Source: Uliginosibacterium sp.
GTDB taxonomy: Bacteria > Pseudomonadota > Gammaproteobacteria > Burkholderiales > Rhodocyclaceae
Direction: 5' to 3'
DNA: 64,000 nt
NCBI GenBank assembly: GCA_016718265.1
Contig: JADKDZ010000012.1
Location: 1 to 64,000 of the forward strand
The notes under the pieces were generated by a model. The model did not search any database. It worked only from the letters and a program-made list of their open reading frames with translations, and was not told the origin of the DNA. This document shows, in pieces, positions 28,257-39,983 of the stretch. How positions within the stretch are numbered: the first letter of the stretch is position 1; every line of letters starts with the position of its first letter. Made by a program: the position numbers and the translations under genes.

Positions 28257-29003
28257 ATGCTGGAGATCCTGTTTCAAGACGACGATTACATCGCCATCCA
28301 CAAGCCGCCGGGCCTGCTCGTGCATCGCACCGAGCTGGACCGGCACGAGACGCGCTTTGCCGTGCAGATGCTGCGCGACCAGATTGGTCGCGTGGTGTGG
28401 CCCGTGCATCGGCTCGACCGTGGCACTTCGGGCGTGCTGCTCTTCGCCTTGAATCCTGCCGCCCTGACGGCCGCCAGTGCGGCCTTCGAAGCCGACGCGG
28501 TCGCCAAGCACTATCTGGCGGTGGTACGGGGCTGGCCGGCGGAATCCGGCGTGATCGACCAGCCGCTGAGTCGCCAGTTCGACGACTATGAGCGTCATCG
28601 TGCCGGTTTCGACTATCCACCGCAGACGGCACTGACCCGGTACGCCCGGCTGGCCACCGTAGAAGTCCCGATCGCAGTGGACCGTTACCCGCAGAGCCGC
28701 TATGCCTTGCTCGCCGTGCAGCCGGAGACCGGTCGCCGCCATCAGATCCGCCGTCACATGAAGCACATCGCCCACCCGATCATCGGCGATGCCACACATG
28801 GCAAAGGCATTCACAACCGGATGTTTCAGACGCACTTCGGCTGCCATCGCCTGCTCTTGCTCTGCTTGGCGATGCAGCTCAAGCATCCGCTCAGCGGTGC
28901 GCCGCTGCGGTTGATCACCCGGCCGGACGAGGATTTTGCCGCGCTATGCGCGCAATTGGGCTGGGCGCAAGCCTTGCAGGCGCATTCCCAAGGCATGCTG
29001 TAG
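28257..29003 (+). CDS. truC: tRNA pseudouridine(65) synthase TruC
   Basis: This 248-residue RluA-family pseudouridine synthase has the catalytic Asp in VHRLDRGTSGVLLFA. The N-terminus MLEILFQDDDYIAIHKPPG and the motifs YARLATVEVPIAVDRYP and ETGRRHQIRRHMKHIAHP match TruC, which modifies U65 in tRNA. No S4 domain is present, as expected for TruC. The C-terminal residues GML and the TAG stop fall inside repeat copy C. The gene lies just after the strong terminator of the ubi unit, so it needs its own promoter. Confidence 0.9.
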   Translation: MLEILFQDDDYIAIHKPPGLLVHRTELDRHETRFAVQMLRDQIGRVVWPVHRLDRGTSGVLLFALNPAALTAASAAFEADAVAKHYLAVVRGWPAESGVIDQPLSRQFDDYERHRAGFDYPPQTALTRYARLATVEVPIAVDRYPQSRYALLAVQPETGRRHQIRRHMKHIAHPIIGDATHGKGIHNRMFQTHFGCHRLLLLCLAMQLKHPLSGAPLRLITRPDEDFAALCAQLGWAQALQAHSQGML

Positions 29004-29033
29004 ACCCAAGCGCAGAGCGGCTCTCCGGGCATC
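28993..29033. repeat. Inverted-repeat family, copy C (supplies a stop codon)
   Basis: GCATGCTGTAGACCC, the centre AAGCGCAGAGCGG, then CTCTCCGGGCAT. The GTAG at 29000-29003 contains the truC TAG stop, the same arrangement as in copy B. The pairing of the left arm is degenerate. It lies between convergent truC and the histidine kinase gene. Confidence 0.75.
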
Positions 29034-29058
29034 GCCCTGGCGATTCCTTGCAGGGAAA

Positions 29059-32124
<3,066 letters not shown>

Positions 32125-32184
32125 TCCCCCTCCAGGACGAACGTGAAGACGACCCGCCGCTTTCACGCCCGGCGCGTTGTTGCC

Positions 32185-32988
32185 TTATTGTTGTATGGTC
32201 AGCTTTTCCAGCGTCTGATAGTCCTTCGACTCCCGGACTTTTTCAATCGCATTCCAGATCGCTTCAGCACGCTTAGCCTGAACGGTCGTGAATGCGTGAG
32301 AGAGTAGCAAGTAATACGGTTTTTCCACCAGCGGAACCGGCAGCACCTGCAAGATTCTGGCATACCGTGGGGTTTCGGAGAGCAAGTTCCTGACTTCCCC
32401 CTCCAGCATCGCTGCTGCCATCACGTGCTCGGCCACCACCTTGTGCATCAGCTCGGCCGCGCCGGGCGCGCCTTCATCAACCGGTATGCCCAGATGGCGC
32501 AAGTCGTCCGCCACCGAATACCCCAACTGTGTGCCCACGGCGCCGCGCAGCCCACCGAGTGTCTTGCCGTCCCAGGTGACCCCGCTGGCCCGGCGACTGA
32601 CCAGTACGTAACGGTCGACATTGAGCCGTTTATGCGCATCCGGCGGCACGCCACCCGGATAAACGCCATACGCAACGCGCTCGGGCTTGAAGCTGGCGCC
32701 AAACGCGCCATCCACCTGGTTAGCCTTCAGCTTGTCGAGACAGCGCTTCCAGGGCAAGCGTTGATACTCGAAGCGCAAACCCAGCGCGCTGGCCACACGG
32801 TCGAGCAAGACCACATTCAGCCCGCCGCCGTCACGCGTGATCCAGGGCCGGATATCTCGGTCTTCCATGCACAGCTTCACTGTTCCGCCCGCGCTCGCCC
32901 CGCCGCTCAGGCTCAGCGAGGCGCAGACGGTTGCCACCATCAAGGCCCGATGCAGAACAGATGAAGCACGTCTCAGTAAAATATGCAT
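32185..32988 (-). CDS. Periplasmic solute-binding protein (SBP_bac_3-like)
   Basis: This 267-residue protein has a signal peptide (about 1-33, ending GGASAGG) and a type II periplasmic binding fold: VKLCMEDRDIRPWI, RVASALGLRFEYQRLPWKRC, ANQVDGAFGASFKPER and GGLRGAVGTQLGYSV. The family binds amino acids or similar small ligands. No ABC permease or ATPase gene is nearby. The next gene in the same direction is the hybrid histidine kinase, so this protein may sense rather than import. The ligand cannot be told from sequence. Confidence 0.8.
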   Translation of the reverse strand: MHILLRRASSVLHRALMVATVCASLSLSGGASAGGTVKLCMEDRDIRPWITRDGGGLNVVLLDRVASALGLRFEYQRLPWKRCLDKLKANQVDGAFGASFKPERVAYGVYPGGVPPDAHKRLNVDRYVLVSRRASGVTWDGKTLGGLRGAVGTQLGYSVADDLRHLGIPVDEGAPGAAELMHKVVAEHVMAAAMLEGEVRNLLSETPRYARILQVLPVPLVEKPYYLLLSHAFTTVQAKRAEAIWNAIEKVRESKDYQTLEKLTIQQ

Positions 32989-33153
32989 AACATTCGCAAG
33001 TGCTGAACTTCGGCATTACACCCCAAGCGCCTCCCCGATAGCCAGCCCCGGCGGCACTTATGCAAAATCCGCCCGACAGGCGTGGCTTGTGCTAAGAATA
33101 GCGGTACTTTGGATTCTGATCGTGGTGTATTTCACGCCTCTCATCACTTCATC

Positions 33154-34494
33154 ATGCGCCTGCTTAATAGCCTGTTTGACCCTACTCAGTCCGCTGGTTT
33201 GCGCGGGGTACGCGCTGCGCTTATCGGCTTGCTGATCGCGGCGTGCGGCTACCGCGTCTGGCTGGTCTTTCACTTCAATCCGGTCTTCCACATCTGGAGT
33301 GATCCCGCGCGCCATTGGGAGCAAGGCATTGACGTGCTGCGCAGCGATCCGATGTCGATGATCGATCCGATCCTCTACCAGCTCTACATCGGCATGCTTG
33401 CCAAGCTGACGCTCAAGATCCCCGTGCTGGTGGCGTACTGGACCTCGCTGCTCTCCTTGCTCGGCCCCTGGCTGTGGTATCGCTTCCTGCGCGAGCTGTT
33501 GCCCAGTCGTGACTGGGCGCTGGCCGGCTGGGTCCTGCTCGCGGCCCTGCCGTCCTGGTCGGTCATCTACTGCTATTTCATGCAGGAAACGCTGATGCTG
33601 CCACTGTTGGGCGCGGCCCTCTGGCTGAGCTGGCGTGCGCGGCGCAAAGCGGATGTCGCGAGTTTCATGCTCGCAGCCTTTGTCTGGTTGCTGGCGGGCT
33701 TCACCCGCGGAATCTGCCTGCCACTGGGCATGGTCGCGCTGAGCTGGCTGTGGCTCAGCCAGCCCGGCAAACTCGCCCGATTCGCGGCCTCACTGACACT
33801 GCTGGCCGTCTGCGTCGGCCCACTTGCTTACCGCAGTTACCACAGCGCAGGCCTGATCGCACCCAACGGAATCAGCGGCCTGGTGCAGCTCTATCAACGA
33901 TCCGGGGCCCTCACGGTCATCGCCGATTTTGAGCGCCAGGGTGCGCGCTGGGGCTATGGCTTCACCTCACCGTCGATCCTGCGGCCACCGTTCGAGCCGT
34001 TCTCGGACTGGCAGAGCCAGCGCTCGGGCGAGTTCCACTTCTCGATCAATATGGACGCCGGCAGCCGCGACTGGGACGCGGCCAAGAAAACGCTCACGCC
34101 CTGGAATATCGATCGTGCCGTCTGGCTGACCGGCGAGAACCTGATCCACCTGTTCTTTTCCCAGTCCTGGCCCGACACCAATCGCGAATGGGATATCGGC
34201 AATATCAACCATTGGTTGCGCTGGCTCTGGGCGCCCCTCGCCGCCCTCTGCCTGGTCGTCACGCTCTGGCGCTGGCGCGTCGAGCGCGAACGCCTGCTGC
34301 CCGCCCTGCTTCTCACCTGGTTCATCGTTCAGGGCCTGTTCCCGCTCGCCGTCAACGAGGGCCGGTATCGCAAGCCCTTCGAGGGGTTGCTGATCGTGCA
34401 GTGCCTGCTGTTGGCCGCTGGGCCCCGATCCACACGCAGACCCGCATGCGCGGACACCTTGCTCACCCCGCCCACCATCATTCGCGACGCATGA
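33154..34494 (+). CDS. Multi-pass membrane protein, putative GT-C-type glycosyltransferase
   Basis: This 446-residue protein is very hydrophobic, with about nine to eleven predicted helices (for example LLIAACGYRVWLVFHF, WTSLLSLLGPWLWYRFL, FMLAAFVWLLAGFTRGICL, WLWAPLAALCLVVTLW). An early loop carries HIWSDPARHWEQG, where an acidic residue sits as in GT-C enzymes that use polyprenyl-phosphate sugars. The gene is followed with a 4-bp overlap by gtrA and then gtrB, so it is probably the specific transferase (GtrX role) of a three-gene glycosylation cassette. The sugar and acceptor are unknown. ATG at 33154 is chosen; the earlier in-frame part is not protein-like. Confidence 0.7.
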   Translation: MRLLNSLFDPTQSAGLRGVRAALIGLLIAACGYRVWLVFHFNPVFHIWSDPARHWEQGIDVLRSDPMSMIDPILYQLYIGMLAKLTLKIPVLVAYWTSLLSLLGPWLWYRFLRELLPSRDWALAGWVLLAALPSWSVIYCYFMQETLMLPLLGAALWLSWRARRKADVASFMLAAFVWLLAGFTRGICLPLGMVALSWLWLSQPGKLARFAASLTLLAVCVGPLAYRSYHSAGLIAPNGISGLVQLYQRSGALTVIADFERQGARWGYGFTSPSILRPPFEPFSDWQSQRSGEFHFSINMDAGSRDWDAAKKTLTPWNIDRAVWLTGENLIHLFFSQSWPDTNREWDIGNINHWLRWLWAPLAALCLVVTLWRWRVERERLLPALLLTWFIVQGLFPLAVNEGRYRKPFEGLLIVQCLLLAAGPRSTRRPACADTLLTPPTIIRDA

Positions 34495-34883
34495 ACCGGA
34501 ACGCCTGGCTGGAAGGGCTGCGTTTTCTGTGCGTAGGGGGCAGCGCAACGGCACTCCAGTACGCGCTATTGATCGGCTTGGTGCACGTCGCCGCCTGGGC
34601 GCCGCTCACCGCCAGCGTCGCAAGCTATGCGCTGAGTACTCTATACAACTACCTTGCCAACCACCGACTGACGTTCCGCTCGTCACGCAGTCACCTCAGT
34701 GCCTTGCCGCGTTTTCTGCTCATTGCCCTCGCAGGCTTGGGCTTGAATGCGGCAATTATGTGGCTGGGCCATGAACGATGGCATCTGCACTACCTGATGG
34801 CACAATTGCTTGCCACGGCAACAACCCTGGGCTGGAACTTCGCAGCCAGCCGCCGCTGGGCTTTCGCGCCACCACCACGTTAG
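34491..34883 (+). CDS. GtrA family flippase-like membrane protein
   Basis: This 130-residue protein has four TM helices and the GtrA signature: LRFLCVGGSATALQYALLIG, YALSTLYNYLANHRLTFRS and WNFAASRRWAF. GtrA proteins are thought to flip polyprenyl-phosphate-linked sugars across the inner membrane. The start ATG at 34491 overlaps the stop of the upstream transferase gene (ATGA). gtrB follows 13 bp later. Confidence 0.88.
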   Translation: MNRNAWLEGLRFLCVGGSATALQYALLIGLVHVAAWAPLTASVASYALSTLYNYLANHRLTFRSSRSHLSALPRFLLIALAGLGLNAAIMWLGHERWHLHYLMAQLLATATTLGWNFAASRRWAFAPPPR

Positions 34884-34896
34884 CTGTCCGCCACTC

Positions 34897-35868
34897 ATGA
34901 TGCTCTCGATCATCGTCCCGTGTTACAACGAAGAAGCGGTCCTGCCGGAGACCGCACGGCGCCTTGCTGCGCTGCTAGGCGAGCTTGTCTCCCGGGAAAA
35001 GCTGTCCGGCGACAGTCACGTCGTGTTCGTCGATGATGGCAGCCGCGATCAGACCTGGTCGATCATCGAATCCCTTGCACGGGATGCGCCCGTTTACCGC
35101 GGCCTGAAGCTCTCGCGCAATCGTAGTCACCAGAATGCCTTGCTCGCCGGGCTGCAGCATGCGCAAGGCGATATCACCATCAGCGTCGACGCTGATCTGC
35201 AGGATGATCTATCGGCGATAGAGGCCATGGTGGATGCCCACGCGGCCGGCGCCGACATTGTGTATGGCGTGCGCAAGCGCCGGGATCGCGACAGTTTTTT
35301 CAAGCGCGCGTCGGCCGAAGCGTATTACCGGCTGCTGGCCCGCTTTGGGCTTGAAGTCGTCTTCAACCATGCCGATTACCGCTTGATGAGCCGTCGTGCC
35401 CTGGCAGCCTTGGCCCGGTTCGGCGAGTCCAACCTGTTCCTGCGCGGCATCATCCCGCAGCTCGGTTTCCCGTCTGCCATCGTGTATTACGATCGCGCCG
35501 AGCGTTTCGCCGGCGAATCCAAATACCCGCTGCGCAAGATGCTGGCGTTTGCCTGGCAGGGCATTTCCAGCTTTTCGGCGGCGCCACTGCACCTCGTCAC
35601 CGGCCTCGGCCTGCTCGTGTCGCTCGGCAGCATGGGTTTCTCGGCCTGGGCACTCTGGGTATGGCTGTTTACCGAGCACGCGGTGCCGGGCTGGACGTCA
35701 ACCGTTGTGCCGCTGGTCTTCCTGGGCGGCGTGCAATTGCTGTCCATCGGCATCCTCGGCGAATATGTTGCCAAGATCTATAGCGAGACCAAGCGTCGCC
35801 CAGCCTATTTTCTGGAAAAGCAGATCGGCTTTTCCCAAGCTTTCAAGGACACAGATAAATCATCATGA
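34897..35868 (+). CDS. GtrB-like polyprenyl-phosphate glycosyltransferase (GT2)
   Basis: This 323-residue protein has an N-terminal GT2 domain (SIIVPCYNEEAVLPETA, VFVDDGSRDQTWSII, ISVDADLQDDLSAI) and two C-terminal TM helices (LVTGLGLLVSLGSMGFSAWA; VVPLVFLGGVQLLSIGILGE). This is the layout of GtrB and DPM1-like enzymes that load glucose or a similar sugar onto undecaprenyl phosphate. The start is one of two tandem ATGs (34897 or 34900). The stop overlaps the purT start by four bases. Confidence 0.88.
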   Translation: MMLSIIVPCYNEEAVLPETARRLAALLGELVSREKLSGDSHVVFVDDGSRDQTWSIIESLARDAPVYRGLKLSRNRSHQNALLAGLQHAQGDITISVDADLQDDLSAIEAMVDAHAAGADIVYGVRKRRDRDSFFKRASAEAYYRLLARFGLEVVFNHADYRLMSRRALAALARFGESNLFLRGIIPQLGFPSAIVYYDRAERFAGESKYPLRKMLAFAWQGISSFSAAPLHLVTGLGLLVSLGSMGFSAWALWVWLFTEHAVPGWTSTVVPLVFLGGVQLLSIGILGEYVAKIYSETKRRPAYFLEKQIGFSQAFKDTDKSS

Positions 35869-37070
35869 TCCAGATCGGCACCCCCCTCTCCTCCTCGGCA
35901 GTCCGCGTCATGCTCCTTGGCGCGGGCGAACTGGGCAAGGAAGTCATCATTGCCCTGCAGCGATTGGGCTGCGAAGTCATCGCGGTTGATCGCTACCCGA
36001 ATGCCCCCGGCCACCAGGCGGCGCATCGCGCGCACACGATCGACATGACCGATGGCGACGCGATCCGTGCGCTGGTGGAGCGTGAGCGGCCGCACCTGAT
36101 CGTGCCCGAAATCGAAGCCATCGCGACTGACGCGCTGGCAAAGATCGAGGCTGACGGGCTCGCCACCGTGATCCCGACCGCCCGGGCCACCCAGCTGACG
36201 ATGAACCGCGAAGGCATCCGGCGGCTGGCGGCGGAAGAGCTCGGTCTGGCCACCTCGCCGTATGCCTTTGCCGACACGCTGGCCGAGCTGCAGTCCGCGA
36301 TTGATGCGGGCATAGGCTACCCGTGCGTCATCAAACCCGTGATGTCATCCTCGGGCAAAGGGCAATCCGTCATCCGCAGCGCCGAGGAAGTCCGGGCCGC
36401 CTGGGACTATGCGGCCACCGGCGGCCGCGTCCAGCAGGGACGTGTGATCGTCGAAGGCTTCATTGATTTTGACTACGAAATCACCCTTCTCACCGTCCGG
36501 GCCCGTGGCGAGCGGGGCGACACCGACACCTTTTTCTGCGAACCGGTCGGGCATCGCCAGGTCAGCGGGGATTACGTCGAGAGCTGGCAGCCACACGCCA
36601 TGAGCCCGCTCGCGCTGGAACGCGCGCAGACCATGGCCGCAGAGGTCACCACCGCCCTGGGCGGTCGCGGTTTGTTCGGCGTCGAATTTTTCGTCAAGGG
36701 CGAGCAGGTCTGGTTCTCCGAAGTCAGCCCGCGCCCGCATGACACCGGGCTGGTCACGCTGGCCACGCAACGGCTCTCGGAATTCGAACTCCATGCCCGC
36801 GCCATCCTCGGCCTGCCCGTTGACACCCGCTTGCGTCGTCCGGGCGCCAGCGCAGTCATCTACGGCGGGGTGGACGCGCCGAACATCGTGTTTGATGGGG
36901 TCGCCGAAGCGCTGCTGGTGCCGGAATCGGACCTGCGCCTGTTTGGCAAACCGGAATCTTTCGTCAAGCGCCGCATGGGCGTTGCCGTCGCCACGGCGGA
37001 TGACATCGACACCGCCCGCGAGCGGGCACGCAGCTGCGCCGCCCGCGTCAGCCCCAAGGCCGCCGGCTGA
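35865..37070 (+). CDS. purT: Phosphoribosylglycinamide formyltransferase 2 (formate-dependent)
   Basis: This 401-residue ATP-grasp enzyme matches PurT: MLLGAGELGKEVIIALQRLG at the N-terminus, VIKPVMSSSGKGQSVI for the ATP-binding loop, GRGLFGVEFFV and EVSPRPHDTGLVTL. PurT makes formyl-GAR from GAR, formate and ATP in purine synthesis. Its start overlaps the gtrB stop (ATGA at 35865), an unusual coupling of purine synthesis with a glycosylation cassette. The gene ends 19 bp before repeat copy D. Confidence 0.95.
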   Translation: MIQIGTPLSSSAVRVMLLGAGELGKEVIIALQRLGCEVIAVDRYPNAPGHQAAHRAHTIDMTDGDAIRALVERERPHLIVPEIEAIATDALAKIEADGLATVIPTARATQLTMNREGIRRLAAEELGLATSPYAFADTLAELQSAIDAGIGYPCVIKPVMSSSGKGQSVIRSAEEVRAAWDYAATGGRVQQGRVIVEGFIDFDYEITLLTVRARGERGDTDTFFCEPVGHRQVSGDYVESWQPHAMSPLALERAQTMAAEVTTALGGRGLFGVEFFVKGEQVWFSEVSPRPHDTGLVTLATQRLSEFELHARAILGLPVDTRLRRPGASAVIYGGVDAPNIVFDGVAEALLVPESDLRLFGKPESFVKRRMGVAVATADDIDTARERARSCAARVSPKAAG

Positions 37071-37089
37071 CCAGACCCCGGTCAACAAG

Positions 37090-37132
37090 ACCTGCCCGGA
37101 GAGCCAATCCCCATGCGGTTCTCCGGGCAGGT
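37090..37132. repeat. Inverted-repeat family, copy D
   Basis: ACCTGCCCGGAGAGCC (37090-37105) pairs with GGTTCTCCGGGCAGGT (37117-37132), 16 bp with one G-T type mismatch, around AATCCCCATGC. It lies between convergent purT and the AEC transporter gene and ends two bases before the latter's stop. Confidence 0.88.
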
Positions 37133-37134
37133 GC

Positions 37135-38070
37135 TCAGACAAGCAGGGTGAGCATGATCGGCGTCGTGATGGCCGCAAAGGCCGTGGATAGCACCAGACT
37201 GGCGGCGGTGGGGCCTTCGAGGGCGCCGAAGTGGCGGGACATCAGATAAACGTTGGCGCCCGTCGCCATCGATGACAGCAGCACCACGACCTGGGTTTCG
37301 AGCTTGGGCAGGCCGAGCAGCCAGGCAAGCCCCCACACCACCGCGGGCAGAATCGCCAGCTTGAGCAGGCAGACCATCAGGCTCTGTGCGACGCCTTTGC
37401 GCACGTCATACTCGGCCAGCCCCATGCCGAGCACCACTAAAGCCATCGGACTGGCCGACTGACTGACCATGCCCAGCGGCACGTCAAGCATCTGTGGCAA
37501 GGGCAAACCGGTCAGCCCGTACGCGGTTCCGATCAAGATCGAGGCGACGATGGGATTACGCAGCACCGAGCGCAGGGTCTTGCCGAAACCGGCAGCGGAA
37601 AACTCGCCATGCCGCGCCCACTCGACAGACACCGTGACCAGCGTCCACAGAGTCAGGGAATTGAAGACCAGCACCAGGGCGACGCTGGGCAGCGCCGCAT
37701 CGCCCAGCGTGGCTTTCGCCAGAGGCAGGCCCAGAAACAGGTTGTTCGAGAAAATGCCACCGAGGGCGAAGATGGACCCTGACACGCCATCCAGCCTGAA
37801 CAGACTCCGCGCCAGCAGACGCCCCAGGATGAAGACCGACAGACAGCCACCAAAAAATGCCGCCAGCAGGCGCGCATCCACCGGTGGCAGACGCGACAAG
37901 CCACTCATCAAGTGAAAGAGCAAGGCCGGCAGCGCGAGGGAAAACACGAATCTGGTGAGTGCGTCGGAGACGCGCTTGTCCCATTTGCCCCAGCGCACCA
38001 ACGCGTACCCGACAAAGATCAGGATGAACAGCGGCATGGAAGCCGCAAAACGGTCAAGGAGCAAAGACAT
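37135..38070 (-). CDS. AEC family (auxin efflux carrier-like) transporter
   Basis: This 311-residue membrane protein has about ten helices in two halves, as in the AEC/BASS-like fold: PLFILIFVGYALVRWGKWDK, FVFSLALPALLFHLMSGL, GSIFALGGIFSNNLFLGLPL, and in the second half MALVVLGMGLAEYDVR and LPAVVWGLAWLLGL. Bacterial members export or import small carboxylates such as malate; the substrate here is unknown. ATG at 38070 (MSLLLDRFAASMP) fits the family start. It is divergent from the chemoreceptor gene. Confidence 0.87.
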   Translation of the reverse strand: MSLLLDRFAASMPLFILIFVGYALVRWGKWDKRVSDALTRFVFSLALPALLFHLMSGLSRLPPVDARLLAAFFGGCLSVFILGRLLARSLFRLDGVSGSIFALGGIFSNNLFLGLPLAKATLGDAALPSVALVLVFNSLTLWTLVTVSVEWARHGEFSAAGFGKTLRSVLRNPIVASILIGTAYGLTGLPLPQMLDVPLGMVSQSASPMALVVLGMGLAEYDVRKGVAQSLMVCLLKLAILPAVVWGLAWLLGLPKLETQVVVLLSSMATGANVYLMSRHFGALEGPTAASLVLSTAFAAITTPIMLTLLV

Positions 38071-38203
38071 CAGCGTAGGCAGCGGCAACCCGGATGGGCG
38101 ATTGTAACCGCCCGTCAGGGTAGCCATGTGCGCCTTCCTGCCGGCCGATACTTGACGGCATGCCCCGCGCAAGGGGAACCCCCACCCTGCTGGAGTAGCC
38201 ATC

Positions 38204-39811
38204 ATGAACCTGAGACGCCATCTTCTGCTCTCGATTGGCGGCGCGTTTGCGCTGCTCTTCATTGCGATTGCGACGGGGCTCGTGGCCTTGCGCGCCGCAT
38301 CTGATGATTTCACCGAGGCGCTGAACCACGATGTCGCGTTTCAGGATGCCGTTGCCGGGCTCTATGCCAACGGCTTGCAAGCCGCGTCTTCCCTGCGTGG
38401 CGTCGTCATTGACCCCCAGAACCAGACCGGATACGACAACCTGAAGAAAGGGCTGACGGACTTTGAGCTTGCCTTGAAGAAGGCCCGCAGCCTCCCGCCC
38501 ATCGAGGGACTGGCGCCCGACACCCTCGCCAGTATCGAGACCCAGCATGTGCAGCGCAAAGGGTTGATCGAGAAGGTCATGACGCTGGCAAAGAGCGATC
38601 AGGCCGGCGCGATCGACGTGCTGAACAAAGAAGAAATCCCGCTCTGGCGTAAAATTCGGGCTCAGATTCTGGAAGCTGACAAAGCCGTCCGCGTGGCAGC
38701 CGGGCAGACCGAGGCAAACAGCCGGGCCAATTCGCAGCGGCTGTTTACGGTCACCTTGGCGCTCGGCATCCTGGCTTTTACGATGGCGTCTTTCAGCCTG
38801 ATCGTGATCACACGGCGGCTGAGCCACAGTCTGGGAGCGGACCCAGCCGAGGTCGCTCGCATCGCACGGAACGTGTCACAGGGAAATCTGCGCGAGACGA
38901 TCCCACCGGCCCCAGCCGGAAGTGTTTTGCACGCAATGGGAGAAATGCAGACGAAGCTGATCCAGACTGTCGGCAGCATCAATGATCACGCAAAAGCCCT
39001 GACGCAAGCGGCTGCCTCACTGAGCAGCAATGAGCATGGCGTAGCCGAGAGTGTCTCCTCGCAGACGGGCGATCTGAATGCCATGGCCGCCGCTGTCGAA
39101 GAGTTGACGGTATCGATCCGTCAGGTAGCCGACCTGGCCAAGGAAACCGCTGAGATCGCCCAGCGTTCGGGCGCACAGGCCGTGCAGGGTCAGACCGTGA
39201 TTCAGCGCCTGACCGATGAGATGGATGTCGCGGTCGGCACCGTACGCGATGCCTCCAGCGAAATTGACCGCCTGGAACAAGCCTCGGCGCGGATTGCTAC
39301 CGTCGTACAGACGATTCAGGAAGTGGCTGAGCAGACCAACCTGCTCGCCCTCAACGCGGCGATTGAGGCGGCCCGTGCGGGCGAGCAAGGCCGTGGCTTT
39401 GCCGTGGTCGCCGATGAAGTACGAAAACTCGCGGAACGCACCGCGCTCTCGACAACCGAAATCCGCCAGACTATCGGAAACGTCCGCACCGGCATCGATG
39501 AAGCCACACGGCGCATGAATGCCAGCGTCGAGGCCATCAACGGCAGCGCTACCCTGGTGGAAGAAGCGCAGCGGACGATCACCGAGATGAACACGGCCAC
39601 CGAAGAAGTCGTCAGGACGGTGAACGAGATTGCGCACTCGATCAATGAACAAACCTCGGTCAGCACGCTCATCGCACAACGGGTCGAGACCATCTCGCAG
39701 GCAGCCGAGCAGAATGCCTCGGCCGTGATGGAAGAAGTCCGGGAAACGGATGCCGTTCGCACGCGTGCCGAGGAATTGGAGCGCACGGTGTCGGTGTTCC
39801 TGCTGCCCTGA
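38204..39811 (+). CDS. Methyl-accepting chemotaxis protein
   Basis: This 535-residue receptor has an N-terminal TM helix (about 8-30), a helical periplasmic four-helix-bundle sensor (about 31-180), a second TM helix (about 182-203), HAMP and a cytoplasmic signalling domain. The hairpin-tip signature is intact: EVAEQTNLLALNAAIEAARA then GEQGRGFAVVADEVRKLAER. No C-terminal CheR-binding pentapeptide is seen (ends VSVFLLP). The ligand is unknown. No other che gene lies nearby. Confidence 0.95.
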   Translation: MNLRRHLLLSIGGAFALLFIAIATGLVALRAASDDFTEALNHDVAFQDAVAGLYANGLQAASSLRGVVIDPQNQTGYDNLKKGLTDFELALKKARSLPPIEGLAPDTLASIETQHVQRKGLIEKVMTLAKSDQAGAIDVLNKEEIPLWRKIRAQILEADKAVRVAAGQTEANSRANSQRLFTVTLALGILAFTMASFSLIVITRRLSHSLGADPAEVARIARNVSQGNLRETIPPAPAGSVLHAMGEMQTKLIQTVGSINDHAKALTQAAASLSSNEHGVAESVSSQTGDLNAMAAAVEELTVSIRQVADLAKETAEIAQRSGAQAVQGQTVIQRLTDEMDVAVGTVRDASSEIDRLEQASARIATVVQTIQEVAEQTNLLALNAAIEAARAGEQGRGFAVVADEVRKLAERTALSTTEIRQTIGNVRTGIDEATRRMNASVEAINGSATLVEEAQRTITEMNTATEEVVRTVNEIAHSINEQTSVSTLIAQRVETISQAAEQNASAVMEEVRETDAVRTRAEELERTVSVFLLP

Positions 39812-39848
39812 TCGCCGGTCAGAGCGCTTGCAGGGCAGCGCGCAGTGA

Positions 39849-39888
39849 CCGCAGCAGGGCCCATGCCGCGCACTGCTGCGGCTATACC
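39849..39888 (+). terminator. Possible terminator after the chemoreceptor gene
   Basis: CCGCAGCAG (39849-39857) pairs with CTGCTGCGG (39873-39881) around a 15-base loop, 38 bases after the stop. The run CCCTCTTTT follows at 39887-39894. The loop is long, so support is moderate. Confidence 0.4.
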
Positions 39889-39983
39889 CTCTTTTCGCAC
39901 AGAGGGCCGTCCAGTACCGGCATGAATCCCGTTGGCGACAATGCAAGCTACACTAGCGCGCACCAACGGTATCGAGCCGACTC

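Noticed and set aside
36345..37178. Recurring translated string like LPGEPHGDWLSGQV in several open frames
   Set aside because: Not a protein family; it is the translation of the dispersed inverted repeat read through by unrelated frames.
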